8,537 nucleotides of DNA from an archaeon (GCA_021806865.1 JAKAPU010000117.1:1-8537); one strand, 5' to 3'; counted from the first letter of the stretch, positions 1 to 6,193 are shown. Made by a program: numbers and translations. The notes: generated from the letters alone by a model not told the origin.

Positions 1-1
1 C

Positions 2-1357
2 ACGCTCTCGATCAAAGGATATCTCGTCGGAACCAGCACCAGCGACCTTGCGACGCAGGCAATGACGCTCAAGGGCTACGCGAACCAGAGGAAAGTCGTA
101 TGGATTGACGCGAGCGATCAATACCAAGGCTACGTGGAGCTGTGCAGGATAACAGATCTTCAAGGCCCCGTTATCGATGCAAGCAAAGGCGTACTCATCG
201 CAGATTTTACTATGAAATGTGCAGTGCTACTTCCTTGGGGCACAACCATCACAAATCCATACAACCAATCTGGAATCGTCCTGAGGGATTTGAACGGCGT
301 GGGCAAGGAGTACATGCTCAACCCGCTGGAGTTCAACTGCAACTTTCAGCTCAACGAGCAGACAACGCCTCGCTCATTCTCCTGGGAATTCATACTGGAC
401 AACCAGAACGCATTCAGCGGAAGCCAGTCTATCATCACAGAGTGCGAAAGTACGATCAACTGGTCGTCGCACGATGGTAGTGGTGTGAGTTTCAGCAACG
501 ACACTACAATCTTCAAGCAAGGCACAGCCTCGCTTTTGTGCAGCGGCACTCCGACCTCGGGAGGAACGCTCGGCTTTGCCTACACAATGACAGCTATGGA
601 TCTTACGAATTTTGATTTCCTGCTTCTTTGGATTCGAGCTGACTACGGTGGAAATTCTAGCGGCTCTGCTGTCGTCTATTTGATGGACGCAAGCGGCTAC
701 TATCGCAGCTGGACGTACACCACAAACGCAAACCAGTGGTACCGGCTGGTCGTTCCGATCAGGAACCCAAAAACAATCAGCGGAACTCTGGACATAGCCG
801 CCGTTACAGAAATTCTGATCCAAGTAACTGGAAGCACGAACACTAGCGATTGCTGGGTCGACGAGATCTCAGTCGACGTAGGCAATCCAGTGTATCTTGA
901 GTGCATGATTCCTGACAATGTGATACGTAATGTATCTAACGCCTTCGCTATAGAAACATACGCTTGGAACGGATCCGCGTACTCTCTCATTAACGCAGAA
1001 GGAGCTTTCGGCGATGACGGCACGTCCGCTGTCTTTTACTATCTCGACGGCACGGCAGAGAACGCGATCTGGAACATCTTTGGTGCAGGCCTCTGGAGTC
1101 CAGCTGCGATGACGGCAAGCGGCAACAAGTGCGGCGGCGCGAGCGGAAGCAGCCTTCCAACAACCTTGGCTTACACTCCGATGTGGGGAACTAACAATCG
1201 CTTCGGGTTGGAAATCAGGATGCCCCCTGCCACAAGCGATTCGATCTCTGGAAACTACCCGTCAAACGATCTTTCAGGACCAATGGCAATCAGCAAAGTG
1301 AGAACCAAGATCGTCGTCTACTACGCCAATAACGACACTACATACGTTGGGATTTAG
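2..1357 (+). CDS. Virus/phage tail-like structural protein, 5'-truncated by the window edge
   Basis: The reading frame is open from base 2 to the TAG at 1355-1357, giving 451 visible residues. The ATG at 62 is internal, because the 20 codons before it read on in the same style (TLSIKGYLVGTSTSDLATQA), so the true start lies upstream. The first ~100 residues (strand, short helix, then VVWIDASDQYQGYVEL and a long beta-rich stretch) resemble the N-terminal part of distal-tail (Dit-like) proteins of tailed viruses. Visible residues about 142-294 look like a jelly-roll carbohydrate-binding-like domain: KQGTASLL, then a 'FDFLLLWIRAD' strand, 'NQWYRLVVPI' and 'CWVDEISVDVG'. The C-terminal 150 residues are Gly/Ser/Asn/Tyr-rich, as in tail-tip or receptor-binding proteins. 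No signal peptide or membrane helix is visible. Domain calls are by eye; a non-viral adhesin is the alternative. A structural or adhesive role is likely, but the exact family is uncertain. Confidence 0.75.
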   Translation, partial: TLSIKGYLVGTSTSDLATQAMTLKGYANQRKVVWIDASDQYQGYVELCRITDLQGPVIDASKGVLIADFTMKCAVLLPWGTTITNPYNQSGIVLRDLNGVGKEYMLNPLEFNCNFQLNEQTTPRSFSWEFILDNQNAFSGSQSIITECESTINWSSHDGSGVSFSNDTTIFKQGTASLLCSGTPTSGGTLGFAYTMTAMDLTNFDFLLLWIRADYGGNSSGSAVVYLMDASGYYRSWTYTTNANQWYRLVVPIRNPKTISGTLDIAAVTEILIQVTGSTNTSDCWVDEISVDVGNPVYLECMIPDNVIRNVSNAFAIETYAWNGSAYSLINAEGAFGDDGTSAVFYYLDGTAENAIWNIFGAGLWSPAAMTASGNKCGGASGSSLPTTLAYTPMWGTNNRFGLEIRMPPATSDSISGNYPSNDLSGPMAISKVRTKIVVYYANNDTTYVGI

Positions 1358-1370
1358 AAGATGACTCGGA

Positions 1371-1556
1371 TTGACCTACAGAAAGAAAATAGAGAGGGAC
1401 AAGCCGGTGGCGCTTGCTCCAAACGTGCACAAAAAGTTGAAGCTGATCTGTTTCGACCACGACTTCTTTCTTCACGATCTAGTAAACGCACTGCTGCAGG
1501 CTATACTTTCTGATGAAGAGAGGCTGGAAGAAGTAATTGCTGGTTTAGAGCCTTAA
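1371..1556 (+). CDS. Small ribbon-helix-helix-like protein
   Basis: This 61-residue ORF starts at TTG 1371, 13 bp after the tail-like gene; an in-frame TGA at 1362-1364 leaves TTG as the only upstream start. Residues 11-17 (KPVALAP) can form the DNA-contacting beta strand. They are followed by two predicted helices, about 18-30 (VHKKLKLICFDHD) and 33-47 (FLHDLVNALLQAILS), then an acidic tail. This is the size and order of an RHH fold, seen in many antitoxins and virus/plasmid copy-number or transcription regulators. No toxin gene follows; the next gene is a separate complete vapBC module. It may be co-transcribed with the tail-like gene. The overlapping ATG at 1361 in another frame gives a less protein-like product and was not chosen. 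The family call is inference from pattern. Confidence 0.55.
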   Translation: MTYRKKIERDKPVALAPNVHKKLKLICFDHDFFLHDLVNALLQAILSDEERLEEVIAGLEP

Positions 1557-1620
1557 CGGTGAAGGCGAAGTCATAGCTACCAATCTTGGTGTTCGGAGCT
1601 ACTTCTTCTGATACGAATAT

Positions 1621-1629
1621 GCTTAATAG
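1621..1629 (+). promoter_or_regulatory. Possible TATA box of the RHH/PIN vapBC operon
   Basis: The AT-rich stretch GCTTAATAG lies about 28 bp upstream of the antitoxin ATG at 1654, the spacing expected for an archaeal TATA box driving a leaderless transcript. No Shine-Dalgarno precedes the ATG, which fits. Position-based inference only. Confidence 0.35.
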
Positions 1630-1638
1630 AGAAGAATA

Positions 1639-1656
1639 CATCTATACGTATAGATG
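1639..1656. promoter_or_regulatory. 18-bp perfect palindrome over the vapB start: probable autoregulatory operator
   Basis: CATCTATACGTATAGATG reads identically on both strands, and its last three bases are the ATG of the RHH antitoxin gene. RHH antitoxins bind such palindromes as dimers or tetramers to repress their own operon, and binding here would cover the predicted transcription start. The palindrome is seen directly; the operator role is inferred from the family. Confidence 0.6.
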
Positions 1657-1908
1657 CCGAAGCGAACAACCGTCGTTCTCGAAGACGATTCGTATAAGAA
1701 GCTCGTCGAGGAGAGCATCAAAAGGTACGGAACAGCGAGAGCCATCTCAAAAGTGATAGACTCATTGGTGGAAGAATCAGTAAAGCAACCAAGCAAGGAC
1801 GACGACATACTGAAACTACTATACTCGAAGAAAGTTGCCAAGACCACCACTAAGGAATTCGAGAAAGAAAGGCGCAAACTCTCTGCAAGGTTAGAAAGCA
1901 GATCTTGA
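1654..1908 (+). CDS. vapB: VapB-type antitoxin, ribbon-helix-helix family
   Basis: An 84-residue protein starting at ATG 1654. Residues 3-9 (KRTTVVL) form the DNA-binding strand, 12-24 (DSYKKLVEESIKR) helix 1, and 28-43 (ARAISKVIDSLVEESV) helix 2 of an RHH fold. The charged, Lys-rich C-terminal half (about 48-84, with FEKERRKLSARL) is the expected toxin-wrapping tail that inserts into the PIN active site. The gene overlaps the toxin gene by 4 nt (TTGA: toxin start TTG 1905, antitoxin stop TGA 1906-1908), so the two are translationally coupled. It is probably autoregulated through the palindrome over its own start codon. Family membership is clear by pattern and context; the exact VapB subfamily cannot be told. 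Confidence 0.85.
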   Translation: MPKRTTVVLEDDSYKKLVEESIKRYGTARAISKVIDSLVEESVKQPSKDDDILKLLYSKKVAKTTTKEFEKERRKLSARLESRS

Positions 1909-2348
1909 TCGTAGACACTACTTACATCCTTCCTCTTTCGAGGATCGATGTGAACGCAGACCTGCTCAGAGCAATTTCTGAAAAGAGAGTGGCTGAAAAC
2001 TTGACATTTGATGGTCTGACGATAAGTTCGATTTCAATTTTTGAACTGCAAGCAAAAGCGGCAAGACTTCGTGTCAAATCAGAATATGTCATGGACGCAA
2101 TTTCCTCCATAACTAAACATTTCAGGGTCGAGCCATATTACTCTCCAGAAGTGATCAAAGCAAGCTTCAAACTCAGAGAAACGATTTCAGATTACATCGA
2201 CTGTATAATAGTGGCAACAGCAATCGTACTTGGGGACAATTTGGTGTCGGAAGACTCGAAAATCCTACGCATGAAGGAAGTACTACTTGCTGAATTTGGA
2301 GTGAATGTGCTCAGTTACGATGATTTGGTAGATAGAAAATTGAAGTGA
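1905..2348 (+). CDS. vapC: VapC-type PIN-domain ribonuclease toxin
   Basis: A 147-residue PIN-domain toxin, the usual VapC length. It is expected to be a Mg2+/Mn2+-dependent endoribonuclease that cleaves tRNA, rRNA or mRNA when its antitoxin is degraded. The four acidic positions are present: Asp4 in VDTTYIL, Glu47 in SISIFELQ, Asp99 in DYIDCIIVATA (with Asp96 nearby), and Asp117 in LVSEDSKIL. The start is TTG 1905, overlapping the antitoxin stop; no better start is available because the first catalytic Asp is residue 4. It looks intact and functional. The RNA target cannot be read from the sequence. Confidence 0.9.
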   Translation: MIVDTTYILPLSRIDVNADLLRAISEKRVAENLTFDGLTISSISIFELQAKAARLRVKSEYVMDAISSITKHFRVEPYYSPEVIKASFKLRETISDYIDCIIVATAIVLGDNLVSEDSKILRMKEVLLAEFGVNVLSYDDLVDRKLK

Positions 2349-2436
2349 AACCAAACTCTACTTTTCCAAGAGATTCTTCGATTTTCTACGTATTCCAACA
2401 GTCTTCTTTCTTTCGCATTCGTGCGCGGAACGTATC

Positions 2437-2754
2437 TCAAAGATATCCCTTTTTGCACGATATTTCTTCAATCTCAGATTGAGCGTCTGCTATCGAATAT
2501 TTCAGCATAACATTTCTCTTTCTGAGTTCGTCAAGGAATTTCCAAAGTGATACGCTGGCGATTTTTGCTGATTGAGCCAAAGATGTTTTTTCCTTGATGT
2601 ATCGATCAACCGCTATGTCCATCTTTGCTTCGGCCAGTCCCTTGTTCAAAAGTTCTCTTAGAAGCGTTGATTGGTCTTCCCCCGTCAGCTCTTGCAGCTC
2701 TTTGAGTGACTTTCTAAGATGTTTAGGTATGACGAATGATATTCGTTCGCTCAA
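2437..2754 (-). CDS. UPF0175-type antitoxin (RHH plus HTH)
   Basis: A 105-residue protein starting at TTG 2754, which overlaps the stop of the upstream toxin gene (TTGA). Residues 3-44 (ERISFVIPKHLRKSLKELQELTG...LLRELLNKGLAEA) form an RHH-like N-terminus. Residues 47-95 (DIAVDRYIKEKTSLAQSAKIASVSLWKFLDELRKRNV...YSIADAQSEIEEI) match the UPF0175 pattern: a helix, then the 'SLxxSAxxAxVSLxxFLxxL' helix-turn-helix, then a short acidic end. UPF0175 proteins are known partners of DUF3368/PIN toxins, exactly the gene fused by overlap here. This gene seems intact although its partner is broken. The order is toxin first, the reverse of most vapBC operons, so translation of the antitoxin depends on ribosomes leaving the toxin frame. 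Confidence 0.8.
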   Translation of the reverse strand: MSERISFVIPKHLRKSLKELQELTGEDQSTLLRELLNKGLAEAKMDIAVDRYIKEKTSLAQSAKIASVSLWKFLDELRKRNVMLKYSIADAQSEIEEISCKKGYL

Positions 2755-3266
2755 AGGTCCTCACCTCTTCGAATAAACTCTTGAATTACCTCTCCGCTTA
2801 TCCAGCCTTGCGCGCCATAGTTCCTAACGTTTCGCACATAGTCTGATTTTGTGAGCGTGTTATTCGCCAGCAACTCTAAGATAACTCCAAGCGTCGTTGT
2901 CGTTTCAAGTCTATAAAGTTCAGCTGTTCTCCTGCCCTTTTGATCGTCGATGAACAATCTCTCACGTCGTTCGACAGCTAATGCAATGGCTTCTGACTCA
3001 CCTTCTCCAACTATCTGAGAAAGTTCTCTAGCAAGCTTTGATGACCTTGACGAGAGCTTTGTAGTTCTCAACCATCCTTCACTTTCAGAGCCGCAGCAAG
3101 ATCGGTGGAAGCTCTGAACAAGCTGCTGGACTCGGTCATGGAAAAATACGTCCGAGCATAGTGAAGTATCGCAGTCTCTCCGAGTAACTATAGAATCATG
3201 TAGATTGCAGTTTGGAAGTCTTGCAAGCTTCAAAAATGGGAATCAGAGAGGGTTCAAGAAACCCAT
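2751..3266 (-). pseudogene. Decayed DUF3368-type PIN toxin (frameshifted N-terminal half)
   Basis: The C-terminal ~100 residues of the frame ending at 2751 match the DUF3368 PIN pattern well: GEGESEAIALAVERRERLFIDDQ(KGRR), then TTTTLGVILELL and the ending GWISGEVIQEFIRR. The N-terminal part does not fit in one frame. A Ser-Asp-Ser (the usual 'SDTSP' first catalytic Asp) lies at 3247-3239 in one frame; PFLKLARL continues it from 3239 one base out of register. Near 3075 another frame ends with ALKVKDG just before a stop, while GWLRTTKLS follows in the main frame, as if one base were lost. Between them (about 3080-3190) no frame looks natural. An ATG at 3266 runs into TGA at 3245-3243. The longest open frame can only start at TTG 3233 and would lack the first catalytic Asp. 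I read this as an inactivated toxin; sequencing errors are the alternative. Confidence 0.65.
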
Positions 3267-3290
3267 CCTGACTCCAATTTGGGGGTGTAA

Positions 3291-3599
3291 CTACGCGGGG
3301 ATCGGCTGCGCTGCTGTTCTTAGGATGTACGCAAACTGTTCTGCATTCAGAATGGGAGTGACCTCGAAATCGAAGTACGGGCTGTATTTCATTGCTTCCA
3401 GTGCGAGATCCGACTCGTTTCCTTCGAATATTGCGATTCCTTTCATTCCGTCCGGAGTCGTTCGCCAGTCTTTCATTTTGCCCTGCTTCAAGGTCTGCTG
3501 AACAAATTGCAGTTGCGTCGTCATTTGCTTCAATTGAGCGTCTCTGTCTACAGGTATCCTCGAGTTAACTGCCTTCCATGTTACTAGATATGATGGCAT
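3291..3599 (-). CDS. Small conserved-looking protein, likely ferredoxin-like alpha/beta fold
   Basis: A 102-residue protein from ATG 3599. It opens with a strand (MPSYLVTWKA), then IPVD, an amphipathic helix (about 20-38, AQLKQMTTQLQFVQQTLKQG), a strand pair (KMKDWRTTPDGMKGIAIFEG), a second helix (62-72, ESDLALEAMKY) and a last strand (FDFEVTPIL) before a terminal helix. This beta-alpha-beta-beta-alpha-beta order is typical of dimeric ferredoxin-like proteins such as the muconolactone-isomerase-like/DUF3303-like group. I recognise the style of such small archaeal and bacterial proteins but cannot assign a function. It is 25 bp upstream of the decayed toxin locus and transcribed in the same direction, but has its own promoter region with a perfect palindrome. 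There is no clear Shine-Dalgarno. Confidence 0.7.
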   Translation of the reverse strand: MPSYLVTWKAVNSRIPVDRDAQLKQMTTQLQFVQQTLKQGKMKDWRTTPDGMKGIAIFEGNESDLALEAMKYSPYFDFEVTPILNAEQFAYILRTAAQPIPA

Positions 3600-3644
3600 G
3601 GCAAACTGGCATATGGTGACTTCTCATTAATCTATCATACTACG

Positions 3645-3662
3645 ATTATCAGTACTGATAAT
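3645..3662. promoter_or_regulatory. 18-bp perfect palindrome, probable operator (ATTATCA-N4-TGATAAT)
   Basis: ATTATCAGTACTGATAAT is a perfect palindrome 46 bp upstream of the ATG at 3599. On the minus strand a TATA-like run (GAAAATATT, about 3672-3680) precedes its centre by about 24 nt, so the palindrome would cover the transcription start of the 102-residue protein gene, a classic repressor position. A near-identical site occurs at 6960-6977. Confidence 0.55.
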
Positions 3663-3671
3663 ATTTGCAAT

Positions 3672-3680
3672 TACAATATT
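3672..3680 (-). promoter_or_regulatory. Possible TATA box for the 3291-3599 gene
   Basis: On the minus strand GAAAATATT, preceded by CTT, resembles a BRE/TATA element and lies about 24-27 nt upstream of the centre of the 3645-3662 palindrome. This would give a leader of about 50 nt. It is AT-rich by composition, so confidence is low. Confidence 0.35.
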
Positions 3681-3812
3681 TTCAAGTTATTCTAAGGCAG
3701 AGATTTGCAGTGGCTAGTAACTCATGTGTTCGGCCGTAATCTCTCTTATTTTGTGCACTCCGTCCTTTCTTCAATCAATCGTCGGCGTCGTAATCTGTCG
3801 AATCAAACTATT

Positions 3813-4229
3813 CTAATCAATTTCCATCACGTAGAGCGGGCAGTTTACGCATTTCATCGATTCCATTTCTCTCTTGATCTGAATTTCGATCACGTTCGAG
3901 ACGTTCCTGCCAAACTCATTTTTCATCGAAAACAGGAATGCCAGATACAGTTCCAGAACTTCCTTCGGAGAGGATGTGCAATTGCCCTCGAATCCAGCTT
4001 TTGAAGCAATTGTGAAGGCTAAGCTTTTTCCATCCCTTCCGAACATCTTTGTCATAGCTCTATCCAGACATATTGGAAACTCTGCTTGGAAGCATTGTTC
4101 CCGCTGCTCTGTGGTCTTGTTCTTCTGTCTCCTTCCGGTAATTGTCTCGTCGGGAACTTTATCATTTGAACGAGCACTATCGAAGAATCCCAAACGCACT
4201 CGCAAAGCTGATGTCTGCATCTTCGACAA
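3813..4229 (-). CDS. Unknown small protein with C-terminal CxxC (Cys-pair) motif
   Basis: A 138-residue ORF from TTG 4229, or 135 residues from ATG 4220. The first ~45 residues are Lys/Arg/Thr-rich and probably disordered. From about residue 46 on it looks helical and natural: EFPICLDRAMTKMFGRDGKSLAFTIASK, then SSPKEVLELYLAFLFSMKNEFG and NVIEIQIKREMESM, ending with KCVNCPLYVMEID. The Cys127-x-x-Cys130 pair could bind metal or act in redox sensing. No signal peptide or membrane helix is visible. I do not recognise the family. A TATA-like GATATAGA on the minus strand around 4252-4259 lies about 25 nt upstream of the TTG/ATG pair, so the message may be leaderless. It is divergent from the surface-protein gene at 4404. 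Confidence 0.65.
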   Translation of the reverse strand: MSKMQTSALRVRLGFFDSARSNDKVPDETITGRRQKNKTTEQREQCFQAEFPICLDRAMTKMFGRDGKSLAFTIASKAGFEGNCTSSPKEVLELYLAFLFSMKNEFGRNVSNVIEIQIKREMESMKCVNCPLYVMEID

Positions 4230-4251
4230 TTAAACAGTCTGGAGTACACAT

Positions 4252-4259
4252 CTATATCG
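4252..4259 (-). promoter_or_regulatory. Possible TATA box for the CxxC protein gene
   Basis: The minus strand reads CGATATAGATG here, about 25-30 nt before the TTG 4229/ATG 4220 start choices. That is the expected distance for a leaderless archaeal transcript. Confidence 0.35.
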
Positions 4260-4316
4260 AACATCAAGTAACTCGCATGTGCCTCAAATTACAATCCTAA
4301 TGGACCAAGCTCAATG

Positions 4317-4325
4317 GATAAATAG
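4317..4325 (+). promoter_or_regulatory. Possible TATA box for the surface-protein gene
   Basis: GGATAAATAG, 80 bp upstream of the ATG at 4404, is the best TATA-like run in the divergent intergenic region. It would imply a leader of about 55-60 nt. Two near-identical 10-mers (GATTTGCTAG at 4347-4356 and GATTAGCTAG at 4364-4373) lie between it and the gene. Confidence 0.3.
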
Positions 4326-4403
4326 CTCTAAAGCAATTGTACGCATGATTTGCTAGTATCTGTGATTAGCTAGAAAGTCAAACAGAAGAGTCAGAATCGA
4401 GAT

Positions 4404-5354
4404 ATGGTCGCCAAGAATTTGAGACGAGCGATTTCAGCAGTAGTTGCGGTCGTGATCCTGATCGTCATCATAGCAGCCGCCGGTGTAGGCGCATACGTTG
4501 TTCTAGCTCCAAGCAATACGTCTAAAACTTCAAGCTCGACGCCTACCATGGTCTCTTCCAGTTTCACAACGACCACAACAACGTCCCAGTCCGTTACGAC
4601 CACTTACACGACGAGCTCCACACAATCCACTACTAGCGATACCTCAACTCAGTCCTGCGCCACTACGTCAACCACTTCTCAATCCGCCAATACCACCCAG
4701 ATCTCATTTGTTCCTAACCTCCTGAGCAATTTCACCCAGATGGCCATTCAAGAGGAGGAGTGGGTCAACGGCACAGTCTCGACCAATGTGAACGCTTCCT
4801 ACTTGCTCGTCGGCCGACCACAGGTCAACGGAACGCAAGGATACGAAGTCAACTTCACCGACTATATCGTCACCTCGCAGATGAAAACCACCGAGTCTGG
4901 AACATTATGGTTTATGGCAAACGGAACCGCGTCTGAGCTGGTCATTGGTTCGAGTCAGCTTTCAGGCGCCTTTGCAGCGTCCGAGGGCGAACTCTTGATG
5001 GTTCCCTTTGCCACAGTATTTGAGATAGGAAGCATATTCAATGATACGAGCATTGCGCAGCTTCCACCGTCGGCTTACTCTATTCTTAATCAGACGATCG
5101 TCACACTAGGATCGGTTCAGGCAAACCAGACAGTCTACTCGCTCTCTCCCGACTATATTGCAAATCAGACAGCTGCGGAATCAGCGTGCAATCCTTCTTC
5201 ATCAGGATTCAGTTTCACAAAATTCGTCGTCGGAATTTCCACTGTTCCAGGAATCAACTTCAAGATATTCACACTTTCCTACACTGATTTCAACTCGAAC
5301 GCGTCGAACTACGCCGTGCTACTCAGGGTGACTTCACTCAACAAGACCTCGTGA
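4404..5354 (+). CDS. Membrane-anchored surface protein with pilin-like N-terminus and Ser/Thr stalk
   Basis: A 316-residue protein from ATG 4404. Residues 1-8 (MVAKNLRR) are basic, and residues 9-34 are a single hydrophobic helix (AISAVVAVVILIVIIAAAGVGAYVVL). Short basic leader, cleavable R-A/I-S junction and long N-terminal helix resemble archaeal type IV pilin-like (class III) signals; simple N-terminal membrane anchoring is the alternative. Residues about 37-98 are a Ser/Thr-rich low-complexity stalk, probably extended and O- or N-glycosylated. Residues 100-316 form a beta-rich outer domain with most of the 14 N-x-S/T sequons in the protein (e.g. NFT, NGT, NAS, NQT). Only two cysteines are present (in QSCATT and SACNPS) and could form a disulfide. 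Function unknown; substrate binding, adhesion or cell-envelope decoration are possible. It is a monocistronic unit with no partner genes of a transporter or pilus. Confidence 0.8.
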   Translation: MVAKNLRRAISAVVAVVILIVIIAAAGVGAYVVLAPSNTSKTSSSTPTMVSSSFTTTTTTSQSVTTTYTTSSTQSTTSDTSTQSCATTSTTSQSANTTQISFVPNLLSNFTQMAIQEEEWVNGTVSTNVNASYLLVGRPQVNGTQGYEVNFTDYIVTSQMKTTESGTLWFMANGTASELVIGSSQLSGAFAASEGELLMVPFATVFEIGSIFNDTSIAQLPPSAYSILNQTIVTLGSVQANQTVYSLSPDYIANQTAAESACNPSSSGFSFTKFVVGISTVPGINFKIFTLSYTDFNSNASNYAVLLRVTSLNKTS

Positions 5355-5441
5355 GCTCATGGCCGGGAGTTTTCTGGCGATTAAAACGTCCAGTCATTCT
5401 CGTGCTCGAGTAGAACGTGTGAATCTAGAAACGATGCAGGC

Positions 5442-5466
5442 TTTTTCATGAAACCCCTCCGAAAAA
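5442..5466. terminator. Possible bidirectional terminator between convergent genes
   Basis: A T5 run on the plus strand (5442-5446) and a T5 run on the minus strand (complement of 5462-5466) flank a 10-bp palindrome TTTCATGAAA in the gap between the convergent surface-protein and vapC genes. Archaeal termination relies on short T tracts, so this could end both transcripts. Weak evidence. Confidence 0.3.
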
Positions 5467-5526
5467 TACGCTCCAGAGGACACGGCAGCTTCTTTGTAGG
5501 TTAGTCCTAGAAATTGTTAGTGAAGT

Positions 5527-5949
5527 TCAAACGCCTTTTTCCAACGGTGTTCTCTTAAGTTCCCTTACAATCTCAAAATCCCTGTCGTCCGACACCATAG
5601 ATTTGATACCCTTCACGATTGCAGAAGAACAGTGGACGGCATCGCGTGGTTTGATCTGGTATTTTTCCATGAGCCACTGGCACCTTGTAATTACTGCTTC
5701 GCTGACGTCAATGAATCTCAGATTTGGGAACTGGAGAAGTTTCTTTCCAGCCTGCAAGGAATCTGCTCTGCCTAGTGTTTTCAGAACGACCCATGTGACC
5801 TCGTCCCAAGTCAGAATTGACGTGTAAGCTGTCGTCTCTCCAGCCTCCACTTTCCTGAGAAGCCTTGCTGCGGGAGCTCCTCTCCCAGAATCGCCATGAA
5901 TGAGAGGAAGGATGAAAACGTTAGAATCAAGATAGACCGGTTCGGCCAA
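5527..5949 (-). CDS. vapC: VapC-type PIN-domain ribonuclease toxin (AbrB-paired)
   Basis: A 140-residue PIN toxin. Catalytic acids are in place: Asp8 in VYLDSNVFI, Glu50 in LTWDEVTWVV, Asp103 in KPRDAVHCSSAI, and Asp122/Asp124 in VSDDRDFEIV. This 'PRDAxHxxxA' plus 'SDDRDF' form is common in archaeal VapCs and predicts an intact metal-dependent RNase. The start is TTG 5949, inside the antitoxin gene (23-bp overlap), with GAGGAAGAG just upstream on the minus strand as a possible ribosome site. The downstream end faces the convergent surface-protein gene. RNA target unknown. Confidence 0.9.
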   Translation of the reverse strand: MAEPVYLDSNVFILPLIHGDSGRGAPAARLLRKVEAGETTAYTSILTWDEVTWVVLKTLGRADSLQAGKKLLQFPNLRFIDVSEAVITRCQWLMEKYQIKPRDAVHCSSAIVKGIKSMVSDDRDFEIVRELKRTPLEKGV

Positions 5950-6193
5950 TACTCTCTTCCTCTATGATTTTCTTGATATCTACATGTTTCTTCAGTTTCT
6001 TTGAATATGTAGCCATGTAATAGTCGACGTAACTTTTGGTTTCGGGGGAGGCTCTCTTGATCACTACCTCGTCATCCTTCATATCTATCACGACTTCGGT
6101 GCCCGCCTTCATTCCGATCTTTTGCCTGATGTCGCTAGGTATTACAACTTGACCCTTCTGGCCCACTCTTGCCTTTGTCATACATCCAGTCAT
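5927..6193 (-). CDS. vapB: VapB-type antitoxin, AbrB/MazE swapped-hairpin family
   Basis: An 88-residue frame from ATG 6193; the internal ATG at 6181 (residue 5) is an equally good or better start, giving 84 residues. From MTKARVGQKGQVVIPSDIRQKIGMKAGTEVVI to about residue 47 (DDEVVIKRA) it is a textbook AbrB DNA-binding domain: beta strand, 'KGQVVIP', short helix, Gly-x-x-x-G turn, then strands. The rest (about 52-88) is a charged helical tail (YVDYYMATYSKKLKKHVDIKKIIEEES) expected to bind the toxin. It overlaps the toxin gene by 23 bp. Dyads around 6196-6214 and 6244-6253 in its promoter are likely autoregulatory sites. Confidence 0.88.
   Translation of the reverse strand: MTGCMTKARVGQKGQVVIPSDIRQKIGMKAGTEVVIDMKDDEVVIKRASPETKSYVDYYMATYSKKLKKHVDIKKIIEEESIGRTGLS

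Noticed and set aside
1361..1520. ATG-started frame overlapping the 1371-1556 gene
   Set aside because: Its product is Arg/Ser/Lys-rich without helix pattern, while the TTG-started frame has an RHH layout.
3205..3501. 98-residue plus frame opposite the 102-residue protein gene
   Set aside because: Mirror of the real minus-strand gene, with a Ser/Phe/Cys-rich composition typical of an antisense shadow.
3705..4004. 99-residue plus frame opposite the CxxC protein
   Set aside because: His/Phe/Arg/Asn-rich product opposite a better minus-strand frame; no promoter or ribosome site.
4249..4256. Second CATCTATA copy like one arm of the vapB palindrome
   Set aside because: Only one 8-bp half is present with no inverted partner, and it overlaps a likely TATA box; probably chance.
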